A DNA stretch of 64,000 nt from assembly GCF_014132355.1 (NCBI RefSeq), contig NZ_BLZO01000171.1, positions 52,837 through 116,836 on the forward strand, in the 5' to 3' direction. Each line of letters begins with the position of its first letter. Within the stretch, counting starts at the first letter, position 1. The notes beneath the pieces were generated by a model that was not told where the DNA came from, did not search any database, and saw only the letters and a program-made list of their open reading frames with translations. Of the stretch, positions 48,855 through 60,060 are shown in pieces. Both the position numbers and the translations under genes were made by a program. This DNA is from Okeania sp. KiyG1. Lineage in GTDB: Bacteria; Cyanobacteriota; Cyanobacteriia; Cyanobacteriales; Microcoleaceae.

Positions 48855-50306
48855 TCAAACTATAGACTTTAACTCTTTACTCACTTCATTAAGCTTTTGA
48901 ACTCCTTGCTTAGTTTGTCCTAAACCACTAGCTGTTTCTTGTGCTCCTTTATTCAGCTCATTCATTGCATCTACAACTTGCTTAATAGCGAGCGCTTGCT
49001 GTTTAACATTAAAAGAAATTTGCTGATTATTTAAAACTACATTATTAATTGCTTCTTTAACACCATTAAAAGCAGTCGCTGCTTGTTGAGAAATTTTTAC
49101 TCCTGACTCAACATTCTGTGTACCTGCTTCTGTTGCCATAACAGTAGAATTAATTAATGTTTGAATATCAGCAACTAATGTATAAATTTTTTCCGCAGAC
49201 TTTCTACTTTCATCAGCTAATTTACGAATTTCATTAGCAACAATAGTAAAACCTTTACCATGTTCTCCAGCACGAACCGCTTCTACTGCAGCATTTAATG
49301 CTAACATATTAGTCTGATTTGCTAAATCACTAACAAGCTGAGAAATATTACCAATTTGATTTGTTTGTTCACTTAAACGAGCAATTTGTTGAGCGATCGC
49401 TCCCACTTTTTCACTCAAAGAAGCCATACCTTCTAAGCTTATATCAACTGCTTCTGTTCCCTCTTCAGCTAAATTTAAAGCCTTTTTTGCAGCTGCCACT
49501 GCCGCTGTAGCTTGTTCTGCTGTAGTTTGAGAAGAAGCACCTAATTCATCCATCGTTGTAGTAGTTTCATTTACAGAACTAGCTTGTTGAGCAGCAGTAA
49601 GTTCCTGCTGAATTATTGTGGTAGAAATTCCTGTAGAAAAGTTGACTATATTTTCAGTTACCTGATTAATTTTTTTACTAATATTACCTGTAGTTTTTAC
49701 TGCTACAATTATGGAAATGAGAATCAACAATATGGAACCTATACTTAGCAGCCATAATAATAAAATTAAATTCTTTTGTGTTCCCTGTGTTTCCTCTTCA
49801 AGTTCTATTTTCTCCAGGGAGGCAAATTTATTACTTAGTCTTTCAAATTCATCAACAAATTCTTTACCTTTTCCAGTATTAAATACACTTACTGCTTCAT
49901 TTTGTTTGCCATCTTTTACTAATTTTATAACTTGATTGGCAAAGAATTGAAAATCATTTTTAGCATCCTTCATTTGGCCTAAAAGCTCTTCTTGTTCTGG
50001 AGTATTAATTAATTCTTCTATAGACTCAATAGCTGTATCGAAAAGCTTTGCACCATCATTATATTCCTCAATAAATACTTCATTTTGAACAGCTAAATAA
50101 CCACGAAAACTTCTCACCATTTTTTCCCCATATAGAGTTGCCTTATTTACATCAATAATCACAGCTTGTACTTTCTCAATTTCTTTTAAAGTTCCTAATA
50201 CTTTAGTCGTAGTTCCATACATGACTCCCGTTAGTCCTAGAAATAAAACTACATGGACTCCATATCCTAACAATAAACGCGTTCTTAACTTGATATTTTC
50301 AAACAT
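48855..50306 (-). CDS. Methyl-accepting chemotaxis protein with four-helix-bundle sensor
   Basis: This 483-residue receptor has helices at residues about 12-32 and 182-205. The segment between is mostly helical, of the 4HB_MCP/CHASE3 kind ('[20 protein letters not shown]'). The cytoplasmic part has a canonical tip ('[20 protein letters not shown]') and ends '[12 protein letters not shown]', like the receptor at 36711. Size and layout of these two suggest duplication, but their tips have diverged. It is 210 bases downstream of cheW and probably part of the same transcript. Confidence 0.9.
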   Translation of the reverse strand: MFENIKLRTRLLLGYGVHVVLFLGLTGVMYGTTTKVLGTLKEIEKVQAVIIDVNKATLYGEKMVRSFRGYLAVQNEVFIEEYNDGAKLFDTAIESIEELINTPEQEELLGQMKDAKNDFQFFANQVIKLVKDGKQNEAVSVFNTGKGKEFVDEFERLSNKFASLEKIELEEETQGTQKNLILLLWLLSIGSILLILISIIVAVKTTGNISKKINQVTENIVNFSTGISTTIIQQELTAAQQASSVNETTTTMDELGASSQTTAEQATAAVAAAKKALNLAEEGTEAVDISLEGMASLSEKVGAIAQQIARLSEQTNQIGNISQLVSDLANQTNMLALNAAVEAVRAGEHGKGFTIVANEIRKLADESRKSAEKIYTLVADIQTLINSTVMATEAGTQNVESGVKISQQAATAFNGVKEAINNVVLNNQQISFNVKQQALAIKQVVDAMNELNKGAQETASGLGQTKQGVQKLNEVSKELKSIV

Positions 50307-50519
50307 AAATTTTTCAGTGATGATTCAATTATCGTAAATATTTCCTGCGGAATGCTGCGCAAACGGAGGAACTGCGCTCTTCAGCAATTAGTAATGAATA
50401 ATTACTTCTAAGGTTTAGTAAGGGGACTTTGGCAGTAACTTTTATTCTTTCTCAATTTCAAAGGTTGCTTTTACCTTTCCAAAATTAATAGCTGATAGCT
50501 GATAACTGATAGCTTACAA

Positions 50520-51008
50520 TTATACTTCTTGCTCAACAACTAAGCTTTTCTGCGTAATAATTTTCTGAAAATTGATAAGACTAATCATTTTTTCTCGGTA
50601 CATCGCAGTTCCCAATAAATATTCATTGTGAGTTTGAGTATGATTAATAGTAGCAGGAATTGATTTAATATCTAAAGGATTAAGATAGATCACATCAAAT
50701 ATTTCATCTACTCTAATACCACCAACAAAATCATCTACCTCAAAAATTAATGCTTGATTTTTGTTATTTTTTGTTTGATAAATCTGCATATTTAACAACC
50801 CACGAATATTTACTAAAGTGATAATTTCTCCCCGTAAATTAATATTACCAAAAATATGCTCTGGAGTACAAGGAATAGGAGTAACTTTGTGGATGTAAGT
50901 AAATTCCCGTACTACTTTTAAATCAATTCCAAAATATTCTTTATTTAAACCAATTACTGCTAGTGGCATCAAGTTACTAACATCCTGAATATGAGTAGAT
51001 AACCTCAT
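50520..51008 (-). CDS. cheW: CheW-like adaptor 2
   Basis: This is a 162-residue single CheW domain: 'YFGIDLKVVREFTYI', 'FGNINLRGEIITLVNI', 'VGGIRVDEIFDVIYL' and a final strand 'MYREKMISLINFQKI'. CheW links receptors to CheA. The gene follows another cheW by 59 bases in the same direction. Two different CheW proteins next to two receptors suggest receptor-specific coupling. It starts at ATG 51008. Confidence 0.9.
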   Translation of the reverse strand: MRLSTHIQDVSNLMPLAVIGLNKEYFGIDLKVVREFTYIHKVTPIPCTPEHIFGNINLRGEIITLVNIRGLLNMQIYQTKNNKNQALIFEVDDFVGGIRVDEIFDVIYLNPLDIKSIPATINHTQTHNEYLLGTAMYREKMISLINFQKIITQKSLVVEQEV

Positions 51009-51067
51009 GTTTTTTGCCCGTTCTTGGAAGATATCTCTTTCTCTTGATGTAGCGTTTGGGCAAAATA

Positions 51068-51604
51068 TTAACCTTGAAAATTGTTGATGTTCTGTACTTT
51101 TTCTGACGAATTTTCTTTAATCAAACCATCTATTTTTTTTTGCTTATCTACAGAAAACTCAGGTAATTCTACATACTGAATTAGATACTTACTAGATAGT
51201 AAAATAATTAATTTTTCTTCCAAATTAGCCAACCCTGTGACTAAATGTGATTTATTATGTCTATCATTTCCATAACTATATAGTTTTGTTGTTATTTCTG
51301 TTACTCGAATATTTTTGACTTCGTAAACTTCATTGACAATAATACCAATAGTAGATTGTTGCCATTCAATAACAACCACATTATCTGTTAAAGAATAATC
51401 TCTTTGCTGATATCCTAGACGAATATTTAGATCCATCAAAGGTAATATATTTCCCCTCAAATTAATCACACCAATAATAGAGTCTGGCATTTCAGCGATC
51501 GCTGTTACTTCGGGCAATAAAAATATTTCTCTAACAGATAATGCTTCTATTCCATAGAAACAGTTATTCTGTAAAAATATCAGATATGATTTATTTTCCA
51601 TCAA
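51068..51604 (-). CDS. cheW: CheW-like adaptor 1
   Basis: The 178-residue protein has a CheW fold ('YGIEALSVREIFLLPEV', 'IIGVINLRGNILPLMDL', 'GIIVNEVYEVKNI', 'KLIILLSS') and about 35 extra hydrophilic residues at its C-terminus. First of the two tandem cheW genes, 180 bases downstream of cheR. The heptamer (gtcagga)n occupies the spacer in front of it. ATG 51604 is preceded by no clear ribosome binding site. Confidence 0.88.
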   Translation of the reverse strand: MMENKSYLIFLQNNCFYGIEALSVREIFLLPEVTAIAEMPDSIIGVINLRGNILPLMDLNIRLGYQQRDYSLTDNVVVIEWQQSTIGIIVNEVYEVKNIRVTEITTKLYSYGNDRHNKSHLVTGLANLEEKLIILLSSKYLIQYVELPEFSVDKQKKIDGLIKENSSEKVQNINNFQG

Positions 51605-51609
51605 TTACT

Positions 51610-51643
<34 letters not shown>

Positions 51644-51785
51644 GGAAGAAAGAAGAAAGAAGAATAGAAGGAGAGGCGTTACATATTTGTGGGATGAATT
51701 GTATGCTTGAACAAAAAAGAAGTATTAAGGATGAGATTTACCTGTTCAAAAAAGATTCATCCCTTGATTCAGCAACGCCCATTTT

Positions 51786-53306
51786 CTAAGTTTCTAAATA
51801 TTTTATTAACTCACACACTTTGATGCCTCCTTTATACTCTACGGTAGCATCATTAGGTAATTTTTTCAGTAGTTCTAGAGCTGTATTTTTCATCTTTTTA
51901 GCTCGTGTAATATCTTGTTGTGCTTCATATAACGAACTAAGTTCTAGATAAGCAGGAATTTCTTTTGGAGAAAGATAAATTATCTGTTTTAACAACATTT
52001 TTGCTTTTTTATATCTCCCTCTTCTTCTGCTATATTCACTAATAAATAGTAAGGATATACTGATAAATAATTTACTTCTATTGCTTTATAGCAGTAAAAA
52101 GTAGCAGATTCATACTTGCCTAAATTTGCATACAATTGAGCAAGTAACTTATATGCCCTAAAATTTTTCGGATGTAAATTAATAAATTGCTCTGCCTTTT
52201 TAATTGCATCAACATAAGCTTTACATTCAAATAATGCTTCTGCTTCGAGTAAATTCCGGTCTGATTCAATAGAGTAGTTACTATTTATTTTTCTCGAACG
52301 TTTTTTTTTGAGTCTAAATCAAATAATATTTTTTGATTCGTATCATAACAAATATCAGAATTACTAGAGACGCGAACGTTAGATTTTGAACTAATTAATG
52401 CAGAGCTTAAACTTTTATTTATAGATATTAAATTACCCCCAATTATTGAAAAACTATCATCAGCTAAATTCTTTTTAGATTGCCGATCATGTACGCGCTG
52501 ATAAACTAAAGATTCTGGAAAACTGATCGCCTGAAACTTGTCAATTAATTGACGATATAGTTCAGCATGACCTGTCATTAAATACCCTCCTTTGTTCAGA
52601 GAATTATAAAATTTCCTGATTACCAATAGTATAGATTTAGCTTCAAAATATACAAATACATTGCGACATAAAATTAAATCGATATGACTAGGAAAATTAT
52701 CTCTGACTAAATTTATATTGTTAAACTTAACCCTTTTTTTACTTGTTCTTTAAGTTTCCATTTTCCCTGAAATTTATCAAAATATTTATCTTGTATTTGC
52801 TTTTCTAGTAAACGAAATGACCAATGACTATAAATTCCCTCTCTTGCTTTCCCTAGAGCTACTTCATTAATATCCGTTCCTAAAATCAAAATATTCCAAT
52901 CTTTCCAGTTAGGTATTAGTTCTTGAACAATAATTGCTAAAGAATAAGGTTCTTCACCCGTCGAACATCCTGCACTCCAAATCTTTAATACTTTTTCATT
53001 AGATGCTTCTTTCGACTTAATAATTCCCGGCAAAATAACATTTTTTAATAATTCAAATTGCCCCCGGTCTCTAAAAAAATAACTTTCAGTCACAGTTAAC
53101 AATGTTATGAATTTTTCCCATTCATTTTTGCTTGTTTTATTTTGACTTTTTAAAAGTTGATAATATTGCTCCGGCAAAGATAATTTTAATGATTTAATCC
53201 TCATAAATATCTTATCACATAAATTATCATAATCTTGTTCTCGAATCTGCAAACCTACATAATCTGCAATTAATTTAATAAATTTTTGTAATAGAGTTCC
53301 ATTCAT
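51786..53306 (-). CDS. cheR: CheR methyltransferase with C-terminal TPR repeats (frameshifted)
   Basis: Several frames join into one protein of about 507 residues if single bases are restored in three runs (52734-52740, 52301-52309 and 52005-52010). Residues 1-75 are the CheR N-terminal domain. The SAM-binding domain follows: 'TVTESYFFRDRGQF', 'IWSAGCSTGEEPYSLAI', 'ILGTDINEVALGKAREGIYS' and, after the shift, 'IDLILCRNVFVYFE'. About 230 C-terminal residues are TPR repeats ('NLHPKNFRAYKLLAQLYANL'), which in FrzF/PilK-type CheR bind receptors or regulate activity. It methylates receptor Glu residues with SAM, opposing CheB. ATG 53306 begins the conserved region; TTG 53351 is an alternative. First gene of the cluster. 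Confidence 0.83.
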
Positions 53307-53351
53307 TTTTATAGAATAATATAAGGAAGGCAGAAGGGAATATTGGTTCAA

Positions 53352-53625
53352 AGGAATAAGGTGTTTGCGACCGCGCTATTATCCGGACATGATATTATAA
53401 ATAATTGGAGTCAAAACTCAGGAGTCAGGAGGAAGAAAGAAGGTATTAGGAGAAGACATTTCCAACAATAAAAAATCAAATCAATTATCGTACATGAATC
53501 ATCAATTATTTCCCACTATTCCCTATTCCCTCTTTTGGAGGAGATGTCTAATAAGTTAACGCAAATAACACATCTATTTAATAGCTTTATTAAGAGTTCT
53601 CAATATCTCCCCAAACTCCCCATAT
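53352..53625. repeat. Spacer upstream of cheR with MITE-B end
   Basis: A MITE-B right end ('ttatccggacatgatatt') lies at 53384, then a (gtcagga)-like tract and C/T-rich DNA. The cheR promoter should be here, but no clear -35/-10 pair is visible. Confidence 0.45.
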
Positions 53626-53890
53626 AATTAGGATTTGCTGAAAAAGTCTTTTAGTAGGGGTAGGAGACAACCCATCCCTAACCCCTCCCAGGAGGGGAAG
53701 ACAGGAGAAATGGGAATGAGCGAGGAGGTAGGAGTAAGAATTGTAAGAATGATTTTTCTGCCCAACTATGAGCCTAAAATACACTCCTTTTTGAGCATGA
53801 AGAGCTGAAAAATTTGCACTTTTTTCGACTTAAAAAAGGCTAAAGTCTTTATATTTCAATGCTTTTAACTTTAATCAGCAAGTCCTAATT
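53626..53890. mobile_element. MITE-A copy
   Basis: This 265-base copy has ends 'aattaggatttgctgaaaaa' and 'aatcagcaagtcctaatt' and the interior 'gcatgaagagctgaaaa'. It carries the same C-rich 'acccctcccaggagggg' block as the copy at 33941. Confidence 0.7.
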
Positions 53891-53921
53891 ACACCAATGA
53901 TACCGGATTTGATATAACAGG

Positions 53922-54102
53922 ACTTACGCATAAGGTACGAAAAATTAGGATTTAAGATTGCTTTCCGTTCCGGAATGCTCCGCAAACCCTGTCGGTCGCA
54001 ATGACGGAAATACGTTGTACTGCGTAAGTCCTATATTAATTATTCGGTAAACACCTTCTTCCTCCTTCCCTCTTCCTTCTTCCCTCTTCCTTCTTCCTTC
54101 TA
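53922..54102. mobile_element. MITE-C copy and C/T-rich tract
   Basis: Ends 'aggacttacgcataag' (53925) and 'ctgcgtaagtcct' (to 54034) are inverted repeats. About 110 bases, non-coding. From 54048 a C/T-rich heptamer-like tract runs to the ycf45 stop codon. Confidence 0.6.
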
Positions 54103-55881
54103 CTACGCTGGATAAATACGCAGACGTCGGTTAGGCTCATCTCCAAAACTAGAAGACTTCAAGCGATAATGCTCCACAAGTTCATGCTGCATCTTCCGCA
54201 CCTTTGGAGACCGTGGCAAAAGTTCCACAGGTTGCCCCTTTGGAATCACAATTTGCTCCACTGCTAACCGTGCTTCCTCCAAAGCCTCCATCTCATCTTC
54301 CGAAGCTGAAGCAGCAAACAAATTCAAGTCAGCAAACTCAGGAGTGCTAGGATCTTCCATATCCAATAACCGTCGCAGTGCCTTAGCAATTTGAGGCAAA
54401 CCACTATTCTTAATCACATGAATAGGCACATGACGAGCCTTAGCAATATGCCGTAACTTAGACTGTTTTCTGGTGTGCGTTCGCAAAGCCAACACCACAT
54501 CCGCACTATCAATATCCTTAGTCAAAACCACAGGCAAACCCAAAGTACTAATCACCTGTTCCATTTGATGACGTGGAATTGCATAAGGATAAATATGCAA
54601 AGGTAAATCCTCACCATTCGGACCCGTCGCCTGAGCTTCCCAACGCCCTACATTACCATTACCATTAGAAAACATCCCATTTCCCGAGAAAGACTCATCC
54701 AATAACTCTTCAAAAGACTTAGACTCAGAAAACTCTACAGGTTGATTAACTTGACCTGTATTAGGCAATGGCATAATATAACCAGAATCACGAAAACCAC
54801 CACGAGAAGTCAACATTGCCCCTGACTGTCCCAATAGCGCTCCCGCATTCTGATTAACACCCCCACCCAATCTTGGAGTACCATTATACTCTCGTGTGAT
54901 CTTCACCTCACCATTCTCATCCACAGTCCTCACTTGTGGATTAGGTTTCTGCCCCCGCAACAAAGCATCAACAGTATCAGCAACCTGTTCGTGAACCACC
55001 CAACGTTGTCTTTCCAACATTTCCACAGCAATTTCAAAAGTAGGCGGTGCTTTACGTTCCAGAACAGTTTTTTGAGAACCCCGACGTCGTGCCTCATCAT
55101 CACCCAAAGTTACAGCCTGAATACCCCCAATTAAATCGGATAGAGTTGGATTTTTTACCAAATTTTCCATCTGATTACCATGAGCAGTTCCCACTAACTG
55201 CACGCCACGCTCTGCAATAGTCCTCGCTGCCAGAGCCTCCAATTCCGTACCAATCTCATCAATCACAATCACCTCTGGCATATGATTTTCCACCGCCTCA
55301 ATCATCACTTGATGCTGTTGTTCCGGGCGAGCAACTTGCATCCGACGGGCACGACCAATAGCAGGGTGAGGAACATCTCCATCCCCAGCAATTTCATTAG
55401 AGCTATCAATAATCACCACCCGTTTTTCTAAATCATCAGCCAGCACCCGTGCAATTTCTCGTAGTGCCGTTGTTTTTCCTACACCAGGGCGACCGAGCAT
55501 CAAAATCGACCTTCCGGTTTCCACTAACTCGCGAATCATACCAATTGTGCCAAAGACTGCCCGCCCCACTCGACAAGTTAAACCAATAACTTCTCCCGTG
55601 CGATTGCGAATAGCACTAATCCGGTGTAGCGTTTGCTCAATACCTGCTCGATTATCGCTGCTAAAATGACCAACTCGTTCTATGGAATAATTGAGGTCTT
55701 TTCTAGAAATAGGAATTTCGCCCAGGTATTCTGCATGGGATGGAAAACGAGCTTCTGGGAGACGACCCAGATCCATCACAATTTCGATCAGGTTATTTCG
55801 CTGTTGATGTTGCAGTAGAGGCCGTCTAACTTGGTCTGGTACAATTTCTAGTAATCTATAAAGGTCGTCTGTTATCTGCAT
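54103..55881 (-). CDS. Ycf45-like AAA+ ATPase with R3H-type C-terminus
   Basis: This 592-residue protein belongs to the Ycf45/SpoIIIAA-like ATPase family found in cyanobacteria and some plastid genomes. Walker A 'LMLGRPGVGKTT' is near residue 130, Walker B 'VIVIDEIGTE' near 205, and 'GTAHGNQMENL' supplies the sensor region. The C-terminal part (about 435-592) includes a region that resembles an R3H/nucleic-acid-binding module ('LVEHYRLKSSSFGDEPNRRL'). The function is unproven; an ATP-dependent action on nucleic acid or a membrane complex has been suggested for relatives. It starts at ATG 55881 and is intact. Confidence 0.85.
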   Translation of the reverse strand: MQITDDLYRLLEIVPDQVRRPLLQHQQRNNLIEIVMDLGRLPEARFPSHAEYLGEIPISRKDLNYSIERVGHFSSDNRAGIEQTLHRISAIRNRTGEVIGLTCRVGRAVFGTIGMIRELVETGRSILMLGRPGVGKTTALREIARVLADDLEKRVVIIDSSNEIAGDGDVPHPAIGRARRMQVARPEQQHQVMIEAVENHMPEVIVIDEIGTELEALAARTIAERGVQLVGTAHGNQMENLVKNPTLSDLIGGIQAVTLGDDEARRRGSQKTVLERKAPPTFEIAVEMLERQRWVVHEQVADTVDALLRGQKPNPQVRTVDENGEVKITREYNGTPRLGGGVNQNAGALLGQSGAMLTSRGGFRDSGYIMPLPNTGQVNQPVEFSESKSFEELLDESFSGNGMFSNGNGNVGRWEAQATGPNGEDLPLHIYPYAIPRHQMEQVISTLGLPVVLTKDIDSADVVLALRTHTRKQSKLRHIAKARHVPIHVIKNSGLPQIAKALRRLLDMEDPSTPEFADLNLFAASASEDEMEALEEARLAVEQIVIPKGQPVELLPRSPKVRKMQHELVEHYRLKSSSFGDEPNRRLRIYPA

Positions 55882-56105
55882 ACTTTAGTTAAAAGTTACT
55901 TCTATTCTACTGGGTGAGAAAAAAGCTTTTGAGGCAAAAACTGAAACTATGATTTATATCAATTCCGGTGACTGACGGAATTATAAACCTTGAGGGGGCG
56001 AGCTTAACACATACATACTGAAGTTTAAGCGTTTTTACCCTGATTTCAACCCGCCTTCTATTTCCATATCGGTATCAAAGAAAATTCTCTTATGGAAATT
56101 CATTA

Positions 56106-57328
56106 CTAATTCCTCATTCTACTGAGATGATCCGATTTTTTGATTTGGGAAACCAGAGAGTCAGCTAAACTGACAGCTTCCCAAAGAAGTTCCGGTAAAA
56201 CTTCCAGCTTTGTTAGCTGGGAATCATTAATGAGTTCTTGGGCATTGCTAGTTGTGCTGTAGACAGATTCAATTGCCTGCAGCTGTGATTTGTGCATTGT
56301 TTCTAATTTTTCCAAAATTGGTGACAACAAAACGCGGGCATAGCTACCATAAGCTACACCAGATACAAATCTATTTTCCGGAATATAAGTATTTAAATTT
56401 TTAGCAGAGTCTTCCTGTTTGTTATTCTCAGAAGCTAGCAAACCTTTAGCAACAAGCTTGGCTACAGTAGAATTATTTGTTCCTCCTGCTAGCTGTACAT
56501 ACCCTGGTAGTTTGGCATTCAACACCTTTTGACTCAATACGATCGCCGCCATTGTGCTACCTGCCCCAATATCTCCACTCATCGGCCTACCATCAGTTTG
56601 CCAGATTAGAGTACAAGGAAGAGGAGAGATAATTTCATACAAATTTTGTAAATATTCTACCAGCCCTTCTCCATCAGGGCAACTAATAGCAATTAGTTTT
56701 AATTGATTTACCCAAGGTTTTATGCTTTTCCAGAGTCGCTGAAAATCACTTTCTCTTCCCACTTGGGTGTGAATTTCAATGGCATCTACACCAGTCTGCA
56801 ATACTAATGATGCAATAGAAGTAGGAGTGGATACATAAGAACGAGCCTGTATTAGTTGCTTAGGACATACAGACAAACATCTTCCACAACCGTAGCAAAG
56901 TTCATCAATAACCCCTGAATTACCAGAAGTTATACTATCTCTATCTTCAGAAAAAACTATAGCATCTGCCGGACAGACTCTCTCACAAGGTCGCCAGCAG
57001 TCTGTGGGGCAAACAGTAGGGTCAAACTCAGCTTTCCGGAAATGAGGATCTTCTCCATCATTGATACTTACCATTATCCATGGTAACGTTTGGTAGCCAA
57101 ATCCCTGATACTTGGCCCAATCTTGGAGACCACTTGCAACCTGTAAAGCCTGTCCAGCAGAAGCGATCGCCGCCGGATCGGCAGCCACATCAATACAATC
57201 TGCCCCTGCCAAAGTATAAGCTAATGTTAAATTTCTTACTGTTGGCAGGTGTTGGAAGCTGGCCCCACAGATTAACTTAAACCAGTGGCCTTCTTTTAGC
57301 GAAATTAGGGAGAATAGCGTTCTCTCAC
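56106..57328 (-). CDS. ldpA: LdpA, iron-sulfur protein of the circadian clock input
   Basis: The 368-codon open frame from TTG 57212 lacks the true N-terminus. Upstream codons in the same frame (57317-57213) read 'LFSLISLKEGHWFKLICGAS' and on, which is the conserved start of LdpA. No start codon is in frame there; GTG 57326-57328 would fit if one base were restored near 57318, giving about 407 residues. Two ferredoxin-like clusters are seen: 'CPTDCWRPCERVCP' and 'CYGCGRCLSVCP', for 4Fe-4S centres. LdpA senses redox state and adjusts the KaiC-based clock period with light. It is 70 bases downstream of ndhN, a pairing usual in cyanobacteria. Confidence 0.85.
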
Positions 57329-57398
57329 GCTTATATACTAGAGCCTTTAGCTCAAAAAAAATTGAAGTACAAAGATAAAATGTTAGCTCAAAAACTCT

Positions 57399-57875
57399 TT
57401 AGCCGGGTACCAAAGCATTTTGAAGTGGTGTCCATCTAAAGAAGCGATCGCCACCCATTTCCACTATCACCTTAACTCGTGGTTCTGATTTAGGTAGGAC
57501 AGTTAAATACTCAATTTCTTGACTAGATAGAATCTGACCTTCTATAATCCACAAAACCAAACCCTTAGCTTTAGGTGGTAACTGTTCCAGTCGATAGCTG
57601 ACAATTGGCGGTACATAGTAAACATAACCAACTGCTGGGCCATTACTCATACTTTTCTTACCTAAGTGAGGAGGTCTAACTCCATGCACCCCTGTCAGAT
57701 ACATGGCCAAATCCCCAAGACCTCTAGCAGTAATATTGTGACTTACATAGCCAGAAGCCCTTAACCGACGTTGATAACGCCCTTCAAACCCTCCTTCCAA
57801 AGGAACATAAACGGCCAAAGACCCAGACTTCTCCAAATCTTTAATCATTCCTCGACCAGTCGTAATCAGTGCCAT
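57399..57875 (-). CDS. ndhN: NAD(P)H-quinone oxidoreductase subunit N
   Basis: The 158-residue protein is NdhN, a subunit of the peripheral arm of the cyanobacterial NDH-1 complex, which drives cyclic electron flow and respiration on the thylakoid. Recognisable blocks are 'YVPLEGGFEGRYQRRLR', 'GYVYYVPPIV', 'LVLWIIEGQILS' and 'VIVEMGGDRFFRW'. Length and start (ATG 57875, 'MALITTG') are normal for the family. It is followed by ldpA. Confidence 0.95.
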   Translation of the reverse strand: MALITTGRGMIKDLEKSGSLAVYVPLEGGFEGRYQRRLRASGYVSHNITARGLGDLAMYLTGVHGVRPPHLGKKSMSNGPAVGYVYYVPPIVSYRLEQLPPKAKGLVLWIIEGQILSSQEIEYLTVLPKSEPRVKVIVEMGGDRFFRWTPLQNALVPG

Positions 57876-58396
57876 GCTTAATCTTGTTCCTAATTTTTAG
57901 ATTCTAGGTTATTACATTTGGTCTACATTATAGTTGTTTAAACCAAAGATACTTGTGTTCCTAGCGACCTCAAAAAAATTATTTCAACTACTAGACAAGT
58001 CCTAGTAAATACTATACAATTATATATTGTCGCCAAAAAGTGATCTAATAGGTAAGTATGGCCTAAATTAACCCTATTATTGAGTTCAATACTTAGATTT
58101 GGGTGATACAAAGGTTTAGTAAATTATTAGTTAGCTAACTATTTCAGGTGTAAAAATCAAGTAATAGTCAGTTGTGTAAATTTATGTACTTCCTAGAATA
58201 AAAGGATACTGATTAGCAAGCTACTCAAGTCCTGGCGACCATAAAGCTAAGAACTAGAGCTAAAGACAAAAAGCTAAAAAATAATAGCTGGTAAATATAA
58301 ATATTATCGTTATCATTCAACGATGATATTCTATTGTCATGCTGAGTATTAGTTCCATAAATTCTCTAGTACTTTAAGAGAAAAATTAGCTACATC
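57876..58396. other. 520-bp non-coding spacer upstream of ndhN
   Basis: AT-rich. It must hold the ndhN promoter on the minus strand. I see no repeat family of the window and no credible ORF. Confidence 0.4.
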
Positions 58397-58890
58397 GCCG
58401 AGAAGCCTCACGCCATATTTGAAAAATTGGTGTGAGATGAATCGGTGGTAAATTAATTGGATTCGATGTCCAAGTCCAATTGATTGACAATGCCATTCTG
58501 GAGTTTTTCACCATTATTTAAAAATTTCTGTTTCTGGTGGGAAAATCAAGCTTAAAACTTGGGCAATCAACTGGATGGGGACAAATTCTAACTATTTTAA
58601 CTGTCAAAGCTGAAAATGCTGGATAGAAGACTATAGCTGTGAATCCTCAAAAGACCAGCCAAAATTGTTCAAATTGTGGTAAAAAAGTCCCCAAAAAATT
58701 ATCAGAAAGAACTCATTCTTGTGCCAATTGCAGTGTGATTATTGACTGCGATTTGAATGCAGCAATAAATATCAAAAATAGGGCGGTAGGGCATTCCGTT
58801 CTTAAAGCTTGTGGAGTCCGACGCAATAGCGGGACTGGGAAACGAGAAGCCCACACCATACCTTAAGGTTGGCGTGGGAGTATGTCACAA
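58397..58890 (+). mobile_element. IS605-type remnant: left-end hairpin, tnpB C-terminus, right end
   Basis: Bases about 58400-58440 fold into a hairpin (cctcacgccat ... ttggtgtgagatga), a likely left end. From about 58565 the frame reads 'WGQILTILTVKAENAG', an in-frame TAG, then 'KTIAVNPQKTSQNCSNCGKK', 'THSCANC' (zinc ribbon) and 'DCDLNAAINI' (RuvC-III Asp), stop at 58864-58866. The right end 'gaagcccacacc' with 'ggttggcgtgggagtatgtc' follows to about 58887. The N-terminal two-thirds of tnpB is deleted, so this is a decayed element. Confidence 0.75.
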
Positions 58891-59355
58891 TCAAGACTAA
58901 TACAAGCTTAAGTCATTAGTTAAATCTAGCAACGCTACTGGTTTAATACTAATAATATGTTTAATTCTGATGTTATTTTAAAAAGCATCAAAGTTGATCA
59001 TAAACTTGGTGAAAGCAGTAAAACCTATCCTAATACAATCAAACAGAAGTTAACTATTACTAACAATAGACTTAGGGCGATCGCTCCTAAGAAATAGTGA
59101 TGAAATTAACCACTGTTGTAATTAAGATATAAGGATAAGTTTAAACTATTATTTATGTGTAAATAATATGATTTATTAATTATTAGGTACAAAACTGTCT
59201 GTTAAAAAAATAAATTATTTCAACTAAAAAGCGTTTCCTGACGGAATGCTCCGCAAACAGATACCTAATACAAATTTTTAGGCTAATAGCTGATAGCTGA
59301 CAGCTAGTAAAAACATTATTTTTGTAGTGCATAAATAAAGTATAGGAGAGCGACA
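58891..59355. other. Spacer upstream of the S10 operon
   Basis: AT-rich, 465 bases, with one HIP1-like site (gcgatcgct) near 59079 and a short dispersed repeat at about 59232-59265 ('cctgacggaatgctccgcaa'). The operon promoter should lie here. 'ggagag' at 59344-59349 is the rplC ribosome binding site. Confidence 0.45.
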
Positions 59356-60038
59356 GTGGTAGTTGGTATCCTGGGAAAAAAACTAGGCATGACACAAGTA
59401 TTTGAACCTGAAACAGGAGCAGCAATTCCTGTAACAGTAGTACAAGCTGGTCCATGTGTAGTAACCCAAATTAAAACCGAACAAACAGACGGTTATACTT
59501 CAATCCAAATAGGATATGGAGAAGCCAAAAATAAAACCCGTCAACTCAATATCAAAGAACCAAAAGAAGTTAATAGATACTTGACTAATGCTCAACAAGG
59601 ACATTTAGTTAAGTCAGGCGGTATTCCCTTACGTCATCTACGAGAATACAGAGTAGAAAATACAGGTAACTTTGAACTAGGTCAACAAATAAAAGTCGAT
59701 CTATTTGAAGCAGGCCAACTCGTTGATGTCACAGGAAAAAGTATTGGTAAAGGCTTTGCTGGTTATCAAAAACGTCATAACTTCAGACGTGGACCAATGG
59801 CTCACGGTTCCAAAACCATCGTTTGCCTGGCTCCACAGGTCCAGGAACAACACCAGGGCGTGTTTATCCAGGTAAGAAAATGGCAGGACATTTAGGAAAC
59901 GTGCGAGTCACTACTAGAAAACTCAAAGTAGTGAGAATAGATACAGAAAGAGACCTATTGCTGATAAAAGGCAGCATTCCTGGTAAACCAGGCACATTAG
60001 TTAGCATTGCTCCAGCCAACATAGTAGGTCAAAAATAG
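59356..60038 (+). CDS. rplC: Ribosomal protein L3 (frameshifted in sequence)
   Basis: GTG 59356 gives '[16 protein letters not shown]', the standard L3 start. The frame breaks at the A-run 59812-59815 and resumes as '[20 protein letters not shown]', which is the conserved L3 core; restoring one A gives the expected GSKNHR-LPGS junction and a protein of about 227 residues. L3 binds 23S rRNA near the peptidyl transferase centre and is essential, so the break is most likely a sequencing error. First gene of the operon here; rpsJ is not adjacent, as is usual in cyanobacteria. Confidence 0.93.
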
Positions 60039-60060
60039 AAAAAATTTTGAGAAAATAAAG

